This document shows, in pieces, positions 24,207-32,181 of a stretch of DNA of 63,844 nt (its first letter is position 1; each line of letters starts with the position of its first letter). Made by a program: the position numbers and the translations under genes. The stretch is from Halococcus hamelinensis 100A6. Its GTDB lineage: Archaea > Halobacteriota > Halobacteria > Halobacteriales > Halococcaceae. Where the stretch lies: the NCBI RefSeq assembly GCF_000336675.1, contig NZ_AOMB01000022.1, positions 72,306-136,149 of the forward strand, in the 5' to 3' direction. The notes under the pieces were generated by a model. The model ran no database searches. It saw only the letters and a program-made list of their open reading frames with translations, and was not told the origin of the DNA.

Positions 24207-24236
24207 CATCCCGTCTGAGTCTGGACACAGATACTC

Positions 24237-24581
24237 ATGAGCGGATCCGAAACGGACGACCCGACGATGGATACCGAGTCGGCGACGGAAGAGGAACTCG
24301 CGGAGTTCGTCAAGCAGTCGTCGACCCGAACGGCGGTGCTCACCCAGCTCGTCAGCGGCCCGGCCACGCCCGGGGAGATCGCCGAGGACCGCTCGGTGAC
24401 CATCGACGGCAACACGGCGAGCACGAGCAGTACGAGCACGTCGAGCGCCGAATCGGCGGCCGAACAGCTCCAGGAGAGGGGGCTGGTCGAGCTCCTCGAA
24501 ACGGACGAACTTCGGGTGTTCAGCCTCACGGCGCTCGGCGAGAGCGTGTTGTTCTCGCTCAACCAGCAGGACGAGGTCTGA
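24237..24581 (+). CDS. Winged-helix-like regulatory protein, small
   Basis: The 114-residue acidic protein has a helix-turn-helix-like pattern: RTAVLTQLVSGPATPGEIAED (about 31-51), then SAAEQLQERGLVELLETDELRVFSLTALGESVL, which fits the recognition helix and wing of a MarR/ArsR-like winged helix. A Ser/Thr-rich insert (TASTSSTSTSSAES, about 60-73) replaces the usual loop. It has its own strong TATA box and stands between the broken nuo operon and halocyanin, with which it is convergent. Targets are unknown. Confidence 0.62.
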   Translation: MSGSETDDPTMDTESATEEELAEFVKQSSTRTAVLTQLVSGPATPGEIAEDRSVTIDGNTASTSSTSTSSAESAAEQLQERGLVELLETDELRVFSLTALGESVLFSLNQQDEV

Positions 24582-24588
24582 GCGCGGT

Positions 24589-25143
24589 TCAGCTCTCGGG
24601 GCCGGTTTCGTAGTCGCCACCGTAGCGGATGAAGAAGTACGCGAGCCCCAGCGTCGAGAGCATGAGGCTCATCGCGGCGATCCCGAGGTTCTTCGCGCTG
24701 TTCGGGACCGTCAACCCGGGGCCGCCACCGCCGCTCGACCCCCCGCCCTCCTGGACGATGACGGTACCGACCATGCCGACCTCCTCGTGGGGTGCGCAGT
24801 GATAGGGGAACTCGCCGGCCTCCGGGAAGGTGTGGCTGAACGTGATGTCGTCGCCGTCCTCGGGGTCGCCGGAGTCGAAGGCCCCGTCGTCGGCGACGAC
24901 GTTGTGCGCGCCACCCTGGCCGGTCCACTCCCAGGTGACGGTGGTCCCGGGCGCGATGGTAAGCTCCTCGGGGTCGAACGACAGCCCCGAACCCGAACCC
25001 ACCGCCACCGTCTCCCCGCCGCCCGAACTGTTCCCCTCCTGTGCCGCGGCCGTGCCGGTCGCGCCGGCGACGGCCGCCGTCCCCCCTGCAGCCCTGAGGA
25101 ACCCACGTCGGCTCACCGGCGCATCGGCGTCGGTCGTGTCCAT
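24589..25143 (-). CDS. Halocyanin-type blue copper protein
   Basis: The 184-residue protein is an exported plastocyanin-like electron carrier. A Tat signal (SRRGFLRAAGG, 11-21) precedes a cleavable Ala-rich segment. The type-1 copper ligands are His80 (GAHNVV), Cys116 and His119 (YHCAPH) and Met124 (GMVG). A Gly/Ser linker leads to a C-terminal membrane helix (about 152-172), so the domain is anchored outside the cell. It lies near the nuo genes, so a role in the respiratory chain is plausible. ATG 25143 gives the full Tat signal. Confidence 0.93.
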   Translation of the reverse strand: MDTTDADAPVSRRGFLRAAGGTAAVAGATGTAAAQEGNSSGGGETVAVGSGSGLSFDPEELTIAPGTTVTWEWTGQGGAHNVVADDGAFDSGDPEDGDDITFSHTFPEAGEFPYHCAPHEEVGMVGTVIVQEGGGSSGGGGPGLTVPNSAKNLGIAAMSLMLSTLGLAYFFIRYGGDYETGPES

Positions 25144-25353
25144 ACCCCGGATCCGTGTCGATCCATACTGAACATTACGGTGTCCCGAGTCGGTTCGTCG
25201 GTCGTTCGGGAACGTCCCGCGAGGGTTTTCGGTCGGGTCGGACGTATCCCATGCATTCGCAAGCCACGAAGCCACCATCCAGGAAGACAACGGACCTATA
25301 ACCGATGCGACTGAATGGGGCGATAGGGAGACGAACAGGAGTGGCCAAACTAC

Positions 25354-26859
25354 ATGGGTAACGACGACCGCGAAACCGACGGGGGTATCGTGTCGTCGGT
25401 CGGCGACCTCGTCGTGGTGTCGAATCGCCAGCCGTACACCCACAGCTACGAGGCGACCGACGACGGACGCGAGATCACGGTGAGTCGGCCCGCCGGCGGG
25501 CTGACCGCGGGGCTCGACCCGGTGATGCAGGAGACCGACGGCACCTGGATCGCCTGGGGCGACGGGGAGGCCGACGCCGACGTCACCGACGAGAACGACG
25601 AGGTTCGAATGCCGCCCGAGAGCGAGGCGTACACCCTCAGACGTCTCTGGCTCACCGACGAGGAGGTCGAGGGCTACTACTACGGCTACTCGAACCGCGT
25701 GCTCTGGCCGCTGTGTCACGGCGGCACGATGAAGGCCGAGTACGTCGAGCGCTACTGGCAGCGCTACCAGCAGGTCAACCGGACGTTCGCCGACGCCACC
25801 ATCGAGGCCGCGAGCGAGGATTCGCTGGTCTGGTTCCAGGACTATCACTTCACGCTCGCGCCCCGACAGGTCCGCGAGGCGGTCCCCGACTCCACGTTCC
25901 TGATGCACTTCTGGCACATCACGTGGCCCGGCTGGGACACCTTCCGGTCGTGTCCGAATCAGGAGGCGCTGCTCAAGGGGCTGCTCGGCAACGACCTGCT
26001 CGGGTTCCACGTCGAGCGCTACTGCAAGAACTTCCTCGACTGCGTGGACGAGGCCCTGGAGGACGCGTTCATCGACTACGACGGCAACCGCGTCAACTAC
26101 GACGGCCACACGACCACCGTCCGCGCGTTCCCGATGGGTATCGACGCCGATTCGATCCGCGAACACAGCGAATCGGCCGACGAGGCGTTCTGGAGCGAGT
26201 TCAAGACCGACCACGGTATCGAGCCCGACACCAGGGTCGTCGTGGGCGTCGACCGGCTTGACTACACCAAGGGCATCGTCGAGCGCCTCGACGCGTTCGA
26301 ACGGCTGCTCGAAACCCGACCCGAGTGGCGTGAGGAGGTGTGTTACGTCCAGAAGGCCAACGAGAGCCGGTCGCTGATCCCCGACTATCAGGACCTCCAG
26401 ACCGAAGTTCAGGAGTCGATCGAGCGTATCAACGAGCGGTTCGGGACCGACGACTGGCAGCCCGTGGTCTACATCAACGAGTTCATCGCCCAGGACGAAC
26501 TCTGCGGGCTCTATCGCTACTCCGACGTGATGCTCGTGAGCGCGGTGCGCGACGGCATGAACCTCGTCTCGAAGGAGTACGTCGCCGCACAGGTCGACGA
26601 CGACGGCGTGCTCGTGCTCTCGGACCAGGCGGGCGCGTACGAGGAACTCGGCGAGTGGGCGCTGACGATCAACCCCTACGACACCGACGCGTTCGCCGAG
26701 ACGATCGAGACCGCGCTGACGATGGACCCCGACGACCGTGGGGACCGCATGGCGGCGCTCCGCGAGCAGGTCGGATCCCAGGACCTCTTCGCGTGGATGG
26801 ACGACATCTTCGCGACGGCGGACGAACTCAGGGAGAAGAAGGTCGCCAATGACGGGTGA
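25354..26859 (+). CDS. otsA: Alpha,alpha-trehalose-phosphate synthase (GT20)
   Basis: The 501-residue protein makes trehalose 6-phosphate from a nucleotide-glucose and glucose 6-phosphate. The N-terminal VVVSNRQPYTH and PAGGLTAGLDPVM form the glycine-loop region; VWFQDYHFTLAP, LMHFWHITWPGWDTF, VVGVDRLDYTKGI and MLVSAVRDGMNLVSKEYVA are GT20 motifs. It overlaps otsB by 11 nt. The pair would make trehalose as a compatible solute. A TATA-like box (25297-25301) suggests a leader of about 28 nt. It is divergent from the halocyanin gene. Confidence 0.94.
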   Translation: MGNDDRETDGGIVSSVGDLVVVSNRQPYTHSYEATDDGREITVSRPAGGLTAGLDPVMQETDGTWIAWGDGEADADVTDENDEVRMPPESEAYTLRRLWLTDEEVEGYYYGYSNRVLWPLCHGGTMKAEYVERYWQRYQQVNRTFADATIEAASEDSLVWFQDYHFTLAPRQVREAVPDSTFLMHFWHITWPGWDTFRSCPNQEALLKGLLGNDLLGFHVERYCKNFLDCVDEALEDAFIDYDGNRVNYDGHTTTVRAFPMGIDADSIREHSESADEAFWSEFKTDHGIEPDTRVVVGVDRLDYTKGIVERLDAFERLLETRPEWREEVCYVQKANESRSLIPDYQDLQTEVQESIERINERFGTDDWQPVVYINEFIAQDELCGLYRYSDVMLVSAVRDGMNLVSKEYVAAQVDDDGVLVLSDQAGAYEELGEWALTINPYDTDAFAETIETALTMDPDDRGDRMAALREQVGSQDLFAWMDDIFATADELREKKVANDG

Positions 26860-27688
26860 GGACTCCGGCGGGTCCGGTTCCGACTCGACCACGGGCGACG
26901 ACTCCGACCTCCGGTCGGCGATGGCCGCACGGCTCCGCGAGGCCGACGGCCTCCTCTTCTGTACCGACTTCGACGGTACGCTCGCGGGCATCGAGACCGA
27001 CCCCGACGCGCCGGCGATCGGCACCGCGAACCGCGACGCGCTCGAAACCCTCCGCGACCACCCCGGAGTCCGCGTCGCGGTGATCAGCGGGCGCGAACTC
27101 GACGACCTCCGCGAGCGTGTCGGGATCGCGGGCGTCGACTACGCCGGCAACCACGGGCTCGAACTCTACCAGGGCGAGGAGACGTCCGTCCACCCGGAGG
27201 CCGCCGAGCGCGAACGCGACCTCGAACGCATCGTCGAGATGGTCGAGGACGACCTCGCCGGCACCGACTGTTTCGTCGAGAACAAGACCGTGAGCGCGAC
27301 GATCCACTACCGGAACGACCCCGAACGAAAAGAGGCGGTCCACGACGCGGTCGAGACCGCCGTCGAACGGGTCGCGCCCGACGGGTTCGAGATCTCGACC
27401 GGCAAGGAGATAATCGAGCTCACGCCCGCCGTGGCGTGGGACAAGGGGCGCGTGGTCTCACAGTTGATGGAGGACTACCCCGACTCCCTCGCGGTCTATA
27501 TCGGCGACGACACGACCGACGAGGCCGCCTTCCGGGCGCTCTCGGACGAGGACATCAGCGTTCACGTCGGCGACGACGAGACCGCGGCGACCTACCGACT
27601 CGCCGACCCCGAGGGGGTCACCGCGTTCATCGAGTGGGTCGTCGAAGAAGGGCTCGACGAACTCGACGGTCACGCCGACGCCGACTGA
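26849..27688 (+). CDS. otsB: Trehalose-phosphatase (HAD family)
   Basis: The 279-residue protein removes phosphate from trehalose 6-phosphate. HAD motifs are DFDGTLAGI (Asp nucleophile, about residue 41), VISGRELDDL, VAWDKGRVV and GDDTTDEAAF. The N-terminal 25 residues are acidic, Ser/Gly-rich and probably disordered. ATG 26849 lies inside the end of otsA, so translation is coupled. It is the second gene of a two-gene trehalose operon. Confidence 0.93.
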   Translation: MTGEDSGGSGSDSTTGDDSDLRSAMAARLREADGLLFCTDFDGTLAGIETDPDAPAIGTANRDALETLRDHPGVRVAVISGRELDDLRERVGIAGVDYAGNHGLELYQGEETSVHPEAAERERDLERIVEMVEDDLAGTDCFVENKTVSATIHYRNDPERKEAVHDAVETAVERVAPDGFEISTGKEIIELTPAVAWDKGRVVSQLMEDYPDSLAVYIGDDTTDEAAFRALSDEDISVHVGDDETAATYRLADPEGVTAFIEWVVEEGLDELDGHADAD

Positions 27689-27764
27689 CCGCTCAGCGGT
27701 CGACCGGGCCGGGCGTTGACCGCGCCGGGCGCAGGCTTATGCCCCCGGCGACGCAAACGGGGAC

Positions 27765-27968
27765 ATGGGACTCATCAGCCTCCTCACCTCGAAACGGTCC
27801 GGGCAGCTCAGCGCGCTCTCGATGCTCGTCGAGGCCGCCATCGCGCTCTACAAGGGTAAAAAAGACGTCGCCGCACTGTATCTCGGCGCGGCCGTCCTCG
27901 CGTACCGATCGAGCATCGTCGGCGCTATCGCCGAGATCCTGATCCGGGCCTACCAGCGGATCCGATAA
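27765..27968 (+). CDS. Small hydrophobic protein of unknown function
   Basis: The 67-residue basic protein has two hydrophobic stretches, SALSMLVEAAIALY (about 16-29) and AALYLGAAVLAYRSSIVGAIAEILI (about 36-60), separated by KGKKD. It may be peripheral or membrane-inserted. An ATG with a clear coding pattern and no competing frame supports it. It resembles short conserved haloarchaeal proteins, but I do not recognise a named family. It lies between otsB and the convergent thioredoxin gene. Confidence 0.6.
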   Translation: MGLISLLTSKRSGQLSALSMLVEAAIALYKGKKDVAALYLGAAVLAYRSSIVGAIAEILIRAYQRIR

Positions 27969-28003
27969 ACGGGAGAAAGCGGCTTCGTTTCGCGGTCGTC
28001 GAC

Positions 28004-28273
28004 CTACGCGCCGGCTTCGTCGAGCGCGGACTCGATCTCCTCGCGCTGGGTCACGCCGATGAACCGTTCGACGACGCCGTCGTCGTTCTCGACGACGAGA
28101 GTGGGGATCGACCGGACCTGATACTCGTTCGCGGTCTCCTGGTTCTCGTCGACGTCGATCTTCTCGAACTCCACGCTGCCATCCCGGTCGGCCTCGATCT
28201 CCTCGAGGATCGGGTCCTGTGTCTTGCAGGGGCCGCACCAGTCGGCGTAGAAATCCTTCAGTGTGACGCTCAT
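28004..28273 (-). CDS. Thioredoxin-like protein
   Basis: The 89-residue protein has the redox motif WCGPC at residues 12-16 and the cis-proline segment RSIPTLVV near residue 56. It is short for a thioredoxin because the first strand and helix are missing, as in some haloarchaeal and glutaredoxin-like forms. It would act as a cytoplasmic dithiol reductant. A 95-bp gap separates it from the divergent secG. Confidence 0.9.
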   Translation of the reverse strand: MSVTLKDFYADWCGPCKTQDPILEEIEADRDGSVEFEKIDVDENQETANEYQVRSIPTLVVENDDGVVERFIGVTQREEIESALDEAGA

Positions 28274-28368
28274 TGTTCACCTCTGGTTACGTCATCGTCA
28301 CTGATAAGCGTTGTTCACCGCCCATCGCCCGACGAAAGGCTTAGGCGTCTCCCCGCTCCAGCGGAGGT

Positions 28369-28530
28369 ATGAGCAGCGGACAGAACTCCGGCGGGCTGAT
28401 GTCGAGCGCGGGACTCGTGCGGTACTTCGACGCCGAGGACCAGAACGCGATCCGGATCAGTCCGGAGTCGGTCGTGGCCTTCGGCGTCGCGTTCGGGCTG
28501 TTCGTGATGGCGCTGTCGGTCATGCTGTAA
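28369..28530 (+). CDS. secG: Preprotein translocase Sec61-beta subunit
   Basis: The 53-residue protein has the archaeal Sec-beta layout: a polar N-terminus ([19 protein letters not shown]), the motif [10 protein letters not shown] and one C-terminal membrane helix ([17 protein letters not shown]). It joins SecY and SecE in the translocon. A GGAGG lies immediately before the ATG, very close for a ribosome site, and a TATA-like GCTTAGGC is about 27 bp upstream, so a leaderless start is more likely. It is followed 36 bp later by pdxT. Confidence 0.9.
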   Translation: MSSGQNSGGLMSSAGLVRYFDAEDQNAIRISPESVVAFGVAFGLFVMALSVML

Positions 28531-28566
28531 CCAGGGGTTCTTTTCCGTCGGTCGTCTCGATCCACT

Positions 28567-29154
28567 ATGAGCCTCACCGCCGGCGTGATAGCCGTTCAGG
28601 GTGATTTCAGGGAACACGCGAGCGCCATCGAGCGTGCGGCCCGCGCCCACGGTGAGCGTGCGGAGCCGGTCGAGGTCCGTACCTCGGGGACCGTCCCCGA
28701 CTGCGACCTGCTCCTCCTGCCGGGCGGCGAGTCGACGGCGATCTCGGCTCACCTCCAGCGCCAGGGTCTCGCCGAAGAGATCCGCGAGCACGTCGCGGCG
28801 GGCAAACCGCTGCTCGCGACGTGTGCCGGCCTCATCGTGGCGTGTACCGACGCGGGCGACGACCGCGTGGATTGTCTGGACCTCGTCGACGCCACGGTCG
28901 CGCGGAACGCGTTCGGCCGCCAGCGCGACAGCTTCGAGACCCGGCTCGACGTCGAGGGCCTCGACGAGCCGTTCCCCGCCGTGTTCATCCGCGCGCCGCA
29001 GGTCGCGAGCGTCGGCGAGTGCGAGGTGCTCGCGACGTTCGACGGCCACCCGGTCGCGGTGCGCGACGGCCCGGTGGTCGGCACCGCGTTCCACCCCGAA
29101 CTCACCGACGACGCCCGGATCCACGGGCTGGCGTTCTTCGAGGCTCCCGAGTGA
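28567..29154 (+). CDS. pdxT: Pyridoxal 5'-phosphate synthase glutaminase subunit
   Basis: The 195-residue class-I glutaminase supplies ammonia to PdxS for PLP synthesis. GVIAVQGDFREH opens the domain, LLPGGEST (50-57) is the oxyanion strand, Cys86 in LLATCAGLIV is the nucleophile, and His176/Glu178 in AFHPEL complete the triad. Length is normal. pdxS is not in the window, which is common in haloarchaea. Confidence 0.94.
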   Translation: MSLTAGVIAVQGDFREHASAIERAARAHGERAEPVEVRTSGTVPDCDLLLLPGGESTAISAHLQRQGLAEEIREHVAAGKPLLATCAGLIVACTDAGDDRVDCLDLVDATVARNAFGRQRDSFETRLDVEGLDEPFPAVFIRAPQVASVGECEVLATFDGHPVAVRDGPVVGTAFHPELTDDARIHGLAFFEAPE

Positions 29155-29199
29155 CCTCGCCGGTGACAGCCTTTTGCGCATCGGCGTCGTCGGTGGGGT

Positions 29200-29658
29200 A
29201 TGAACGCCCACATCGACGCGGTGCGGGTCGCGGGGACGCCGTCGGGCCCGGTGCCGGTGGTGTTGTTGGCCCCCGACGGCGAACCCGACCTCCTGCCGAT
29301 ATTCATCGGGTTCGACGAGGCCGCCGCGATCGCCCGCGGGCTCGACGCGGTCGACATCGGCCGGCCGCTGACCCACGACCTCCTGCTCGACGTGGTCGAG
29401 GAGCTCGGCGGTCGGGTCGATAAGGTGGTGGTCGATTCGCTCGAAAGCCAGGGTGATGGCGGCACCTACACCGCGGACCTCCATCTCGACACGCCGCGGG
29501 GCACCACGGTGGTCGACGCCCGGCCGAGCGATTCGCTCGCGCTCGCGGCCCGGACGGGGGCCGACATCGAGGTCGACCCCGGGGTGTACGACGAGGGCCG
29601 TCGCGAACGCACGACGTTCGACGACCTCGACGACATCCGGGAGGTGGCGGACCTGTGA
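29200..29658 (+). CDS. DUF151 bifunctional nuclease family protein
   Basis: The 152-residue protein matches the bifunctional nuclease (DUF151) family: VVLLAPDGEPDLLPIFIG, EAAAIARGLDAVDIGRPLTHDLL and ARPSDSLALAARTGADIEV. Members are reported to cleave nucleic acids, but the archaeal role is unproven. Its TGA overlaps the GTG start of hisE, so the two are coupled and probably form an operon. Confidence 0.87.
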   Translation: MNAHIDAVRVAGTPSGPVPVVLLAPDGEPDLLPIFIGFDEAAAIARGLDAVDIGRPLTHDLLLDVVEELGGRVDKVVVDSLESQGDGGTYTADLHLDTPRGTTVVDARPSDSLALAARTGADIEVDPGVYDEGRRERTTFDDLDDIREVADL

Positions 29659-29975
29659 GCGACGGCTCCGCTCGACGGACCGACCACCCAGCCGACCCGG
29701 TGCTCGACGACCTCGTGGCGGTCATCGAGGACCGGAAGGAGACGTTGCCCGAAGGGTCCTACACCGCCTCGCTGTTCACCCACGAGAAGGGCGAGAACGC
29801 GGTGCTCGAAAAGGTAGGCGAGGAGGCCACGGAAGTGATCCTCGCGGCGAAGGACGACGACCGCGAGGACCTGGTCGCCGAGAGCGCGGACCTGGTCTAC
29901 CACCTGCTGGTGACGCTCTCGATGAACGACGTGAGCCTCGACGAACTCAGGGCCGAACTCGAAACCCGGCGGTAG
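29655..29975 (+). CDS. hisE: Phosphoribosyl-ATP diphosphatase
   Basis: The 106-residue MazG-like protein hydrolyses phosphoribosyl-ATP to phosphoribosyl-AMP, step two of histidine synthesis. GEEATEVILAAKDDD (about 55-69) and ESADLVYHLLV carry the metal-binding Glu/Asp. The start is GTG at 29655, overlapping the previous stop (GTGA). A Ser/Asp/Arg leader precedes the conserved VLDDLVAVIEDR. No other his gene is close by. Confidence 0.92.
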   Translation: MSDGSARRTDHPADPVLDDLVAVIEDRKETLPEGSYTASLFTHEKGENAVLEKVGEEATEVILAAKDDDREDLVAESADLVYHLLVTLSMNDVSLDELRAELETRR

Positions 29976-29985
29976 GCGGGGCGAA

Positions 29986-30297
29986 CTATCGCGGCGCGAA
30001 GCGGTGGCGGACGACCTCGCTGTCGTCGTCCCACTCGAACTCGTCGTGGACGGCGTCGAGGCGCTCGCGGTAGGCGTCGAGGTCCGCCGAGCCCTCCGCC
30101 CGCGCGTCCTCGTCGGTGAGGTCACCGAGCGTTCTGGCCTCGACGTCGAGCACCTCGAACATCTCGCCGCCGACCTCGAAGGTGTCGCCCTCCTCGGCGT
30201 ACTGGTGGCCGCGGTGGAGCTGGGTGACGGTGCCGTCGGCGACGAGGCGTTCGAGGTGTTCGTTCGGGAGGAGGTCGCCGGGTTGGATCTGTGCCAT
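29986..30297 (-). CDS. ASCH-domain protein
   Basis: The 103-residue protein has the ASCH beta-barrel pattern: GHQYAEEGDTFEVGGEMFEVLDVEARTLGDLTDEDA then an Asp-rich helix and EVVRHRF. ASCH domains bind RNA and act in RNA modification or translation control; no specific target is known. It is convergent with hisE and separated from it by 10 bp. Confidence 0.8.
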   Translation of the reverse strand: MAQIQPGDLLPNEHLERLVADGTVTQLHRGHQYAEEGDTFEVGGEMFEVLDVEARTLGDLTDEDARAEGSADLDAYRERLDAVHDEFEWDDDSEVVRHRFAPR

Positions 30298-30352
30298 GCG
30301 CGGGCTACGCGGCCGGTGTGCAAAAGGAATCGGATGCTCGGTCCCCGTTCGG

Positions 30353-30706
30353 TTACGCGAGGAGGCTGCCGACGGCTCCCGCTATCGCGCTCGGGATGGC
30401 CATGACGAACGCGAGGGCGACACCGATGACGAGGACGCTCCCGCCGAGCAGCCCGCCGAACCCGAGCGCGACGTCGAACACGGCGACGAGCAGGCCGACG
30501 AGAACCGCGACGATGATGCCGCCGAGCGCACCCGCGAGCAGGCCGTGCCAGAACCCGCGGCCGAGCCCCCCGCCGGCGATGTAACCGGCGGCGAACCCGC
30601 CGACAAGCGCCGCGAACAGCTGTCCGATCACCGGGATGATCGCGCCGACGATGCTCAACACCAGTTCGATGAGAAATCCGACCCCGACCGCCCGCCAGTT
30701 GGTCAT
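30353..30706 (-). CDS. DUF5518-like membrane protein
   Basis: The 117-residue protein has three to four Gly/Ala-rich membrane helices (about 8-30, 34-52, 58-85, 90-112) and resembles the haloarchaeal DUF5518 family of unknown function. ATG 30706 was preferred over an upstream in-frame start because a minus-strand AATATA (30731-30736) lies 27 bp before it, as for a leaderless transcript. It is divergent from NOG1. Confidence 0.72.
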   Translation of the reverse strand: MTNWRAVGVGFLIELVLSIVGAIIPVIGQLFAALVGGFAAGYIAGGGLGRGFWHGLLAGALGGIIVAVLVGLLVAVFDVALGFGGLLGGSVLVIGVALAFVMAIPSAIAGAVGSLLA

Positions 30707-30730
30707 ACCCGTGAGTAGTCGGCGGGATGG

Positions 30731-30736
30731 TATATT
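30731..30736 (-). promoter_or_regulatory. TATA box of the DUF5518-like gene
   Basis: The minus strand reads AATATA here, centred 27 bp from ATG 30706. This is the classic spacing for leaderless haloarchaeal mRNA and decides the start codon. Confidence 0.55.
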
Positions 30737-30787
30737 CATATCGACTGCCCGTTCCCGGGTGCGGGCTCGCGCGCACCGACGAACGCG

Positions 30788-30793
30788 TTTTTA
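30788..30793 (+). promoter_or_regulatory. TATA-like box of the NOG1 gene
   Basis: TTTTTA (30788-30793) is centred 27 bp before ATG 30817 and supports that start for a leaderless transcript, rather than the longer in-frame start at 30727. Confidence 0.5.
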
Positions 30794-30816
30794 CGTATCC
30801 CTGCTGTACGGAGCGC

Positions 30817-31767
30817 ATGATTTTCGAAGACCTCCCCACCACGCCGACCGCGGAGGAACTCATCGACCGGGCGTTCTCGCGGGCGGCGCGGGCCGGGCGG
30901 GCGCAGTCGGGCACCGACGGCCAGCAATCGATGCTCCAGACCGCGGCGAACGTCCTCTCGGACAACCTCGAACACGTCGTGACGAGCTGGCCGGATTTCG
31001 ACACCGTCGACCCGTTCTACTACGAACTCGCCGACGCGCTCGTCGAGGTCGACGAGCTCCGAAAGAGCCTCTCGGAGGTCCGGTGGGCCAGCCAGAAGAC
31101 CGCCGAACTCAAAAGCGAGTACCAGGGCCGGCTCCGTGGCGACGTCGAGACGGCGCGGAAACTCAGAAAGCAGGCGTTCGCGCGGCTCGCGGACGTGGTA
31201 GAGGAGGTCGAACCCGACCTCGAACGGCTGGGAGCCGCACGCGACGAGCTTCGAACCCTCCCCACCATCCTCCCCGACGAACCGACGATCGTGGTCGCGG
31301 GCTTTCCGAACGTCGGGAAGTCCACCTTCGTCAACAACGTCACGAACGCCCGCGGCGAGGTCGCCTCCTACCCGTTCACGACGACCCGGATCGGCGTCGG
31401 CCACCTCTCGCGCGAGCGCATCCGCTACCAGCTGGTCGACACCCCCGGACTGCTCGACCGCGACGACGGCACCCGAAACGAGGTCGAACTTCAGGCCGAG
31501 AGCGCGCTGGCTCACGTCGCCGACTGTGTGCTGGTGTTCGTCGACGCCAGCGAGGCCTGCGGCTTCCCGCTCGACCAACAGATCGCACTCCGCGACCGCG
31601 TCGCGGAGCGCTTCTCGGTACCCGTCCTCACCGTCTGTACGAAGGCCGACCGCTCGGACGACCTCGACGCCGACCACTATCTCAGCGTCGAGCAGGACGA
31701 GGGTATCGAGGCCCTCGTCGACGCGGCGGTCGAGGCGGTCGGCTACGAACCCGAACTCCCCTACTGA
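30817..31767 (+). CDS. NOG1-family GTPase
   Basis: The 316-residue protein is a TRAFAC GTPase of the NOG1/Obg group, linked in archaea and eukaryotes to large ribosomal subunit assembly. A helical N-terminal domain (1-150) contains SLSEVRWASQKTAEL. The G domain has G1 AGFPNVGKST (161-170), the TTTR switch, DTPGLLDRDDGTRNEVE (G3) and CTKAD (G4). ATG 30817 gives the family start MIFEDLPTTPTAEEL. A gene of unknown function follows 36 bp later. Confidence 0.93.
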   Translation: MIFEDLPTTPTAEELIDRAFSRAARAGRAQSGTDGQQSMLQTAANVLSDNLEHVVTSWPDFDTVDPFYYELADALVEVDELRKSLSEVRWASQKTAELKSEYQGRLRGDVETARKLRKQAFARLADVVEEVEPDLERLGAARDELRTLPTILPDEPTIVVAGFPNVGKSTFVNNVTNARGEVASYPFTTTRIGVGHLSRERIRYQLVDTPGLLDRDDGTRNEVELQAESALAHVADCVLVFVDASEACGFPLDQQIALRDRVAERFSVPVLTVCTKADRSDDLDADHYLSVEQDEGIEALVDAAVEAVGYEPELPY

Positions 31768-31803
31768 CCACGGGGTTTTCGTTCTCGAAGCCGAACCTCA
31801 GGT

Positions 31804-32181
31804 ATGCACTTCGACCAGCGCACCCAGCGCGCGCTCCGCGAGGCGGGGCTCTCGACCGACGAGATCCGCGAGACCTCGAAGCGCGTCGTCGAGGCGACCG
31901 AGGACGACGCCGAGGAATTGGGGGCCTTCTTCGCGGACCTCGAAACCGTCTACTCGGACATGGACCAGGCCCACAGCGCCGAGGAGTTCCCCGAACACGA
32001 GGTCGAGTACCTCGACCTGTTCACCCACGCGAACGACATCCGGGGCTACCTCCGGTTCTCGACCTGGGGCGTCCCGGTCGAGGGCGGGCGCGTGCTCTCG
32101 ACGGATCTGGTCGAACTCTCGCTCGGCCCGACGGTCGACGGTCGCGTGCAGTTCGCCGCCTCGCGCGAGGCGCTGCGGTGA
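31804..32181 (+). CDS. Conserved haloarchaeal protein (DUF7532-like)
   Basis: The 125-residue acidic protein is mainly helical (residues 1-60) followed by a small beta region (FSTWGVPVEGGRVLS, VELSLGP, RVQFAAS). It resembles a haloarchaeal family, possibly DUF7532, found next to NOG1. No catalytic motif is visible. Its TGA overlaps the GTG of the next gene, so they are coupled. Confidence 0.65.
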   Translation: MHFDQRTQRALREAGLSTDEIRETSKRVVEATEDDAEELGAFFADLETVYSDMDQAHSAEEFPEHEVEYLDLFTHANDIRGYLRFSTWGVPVEGGRVLSTDLVELSLGPTVDGRVQFAASREALR

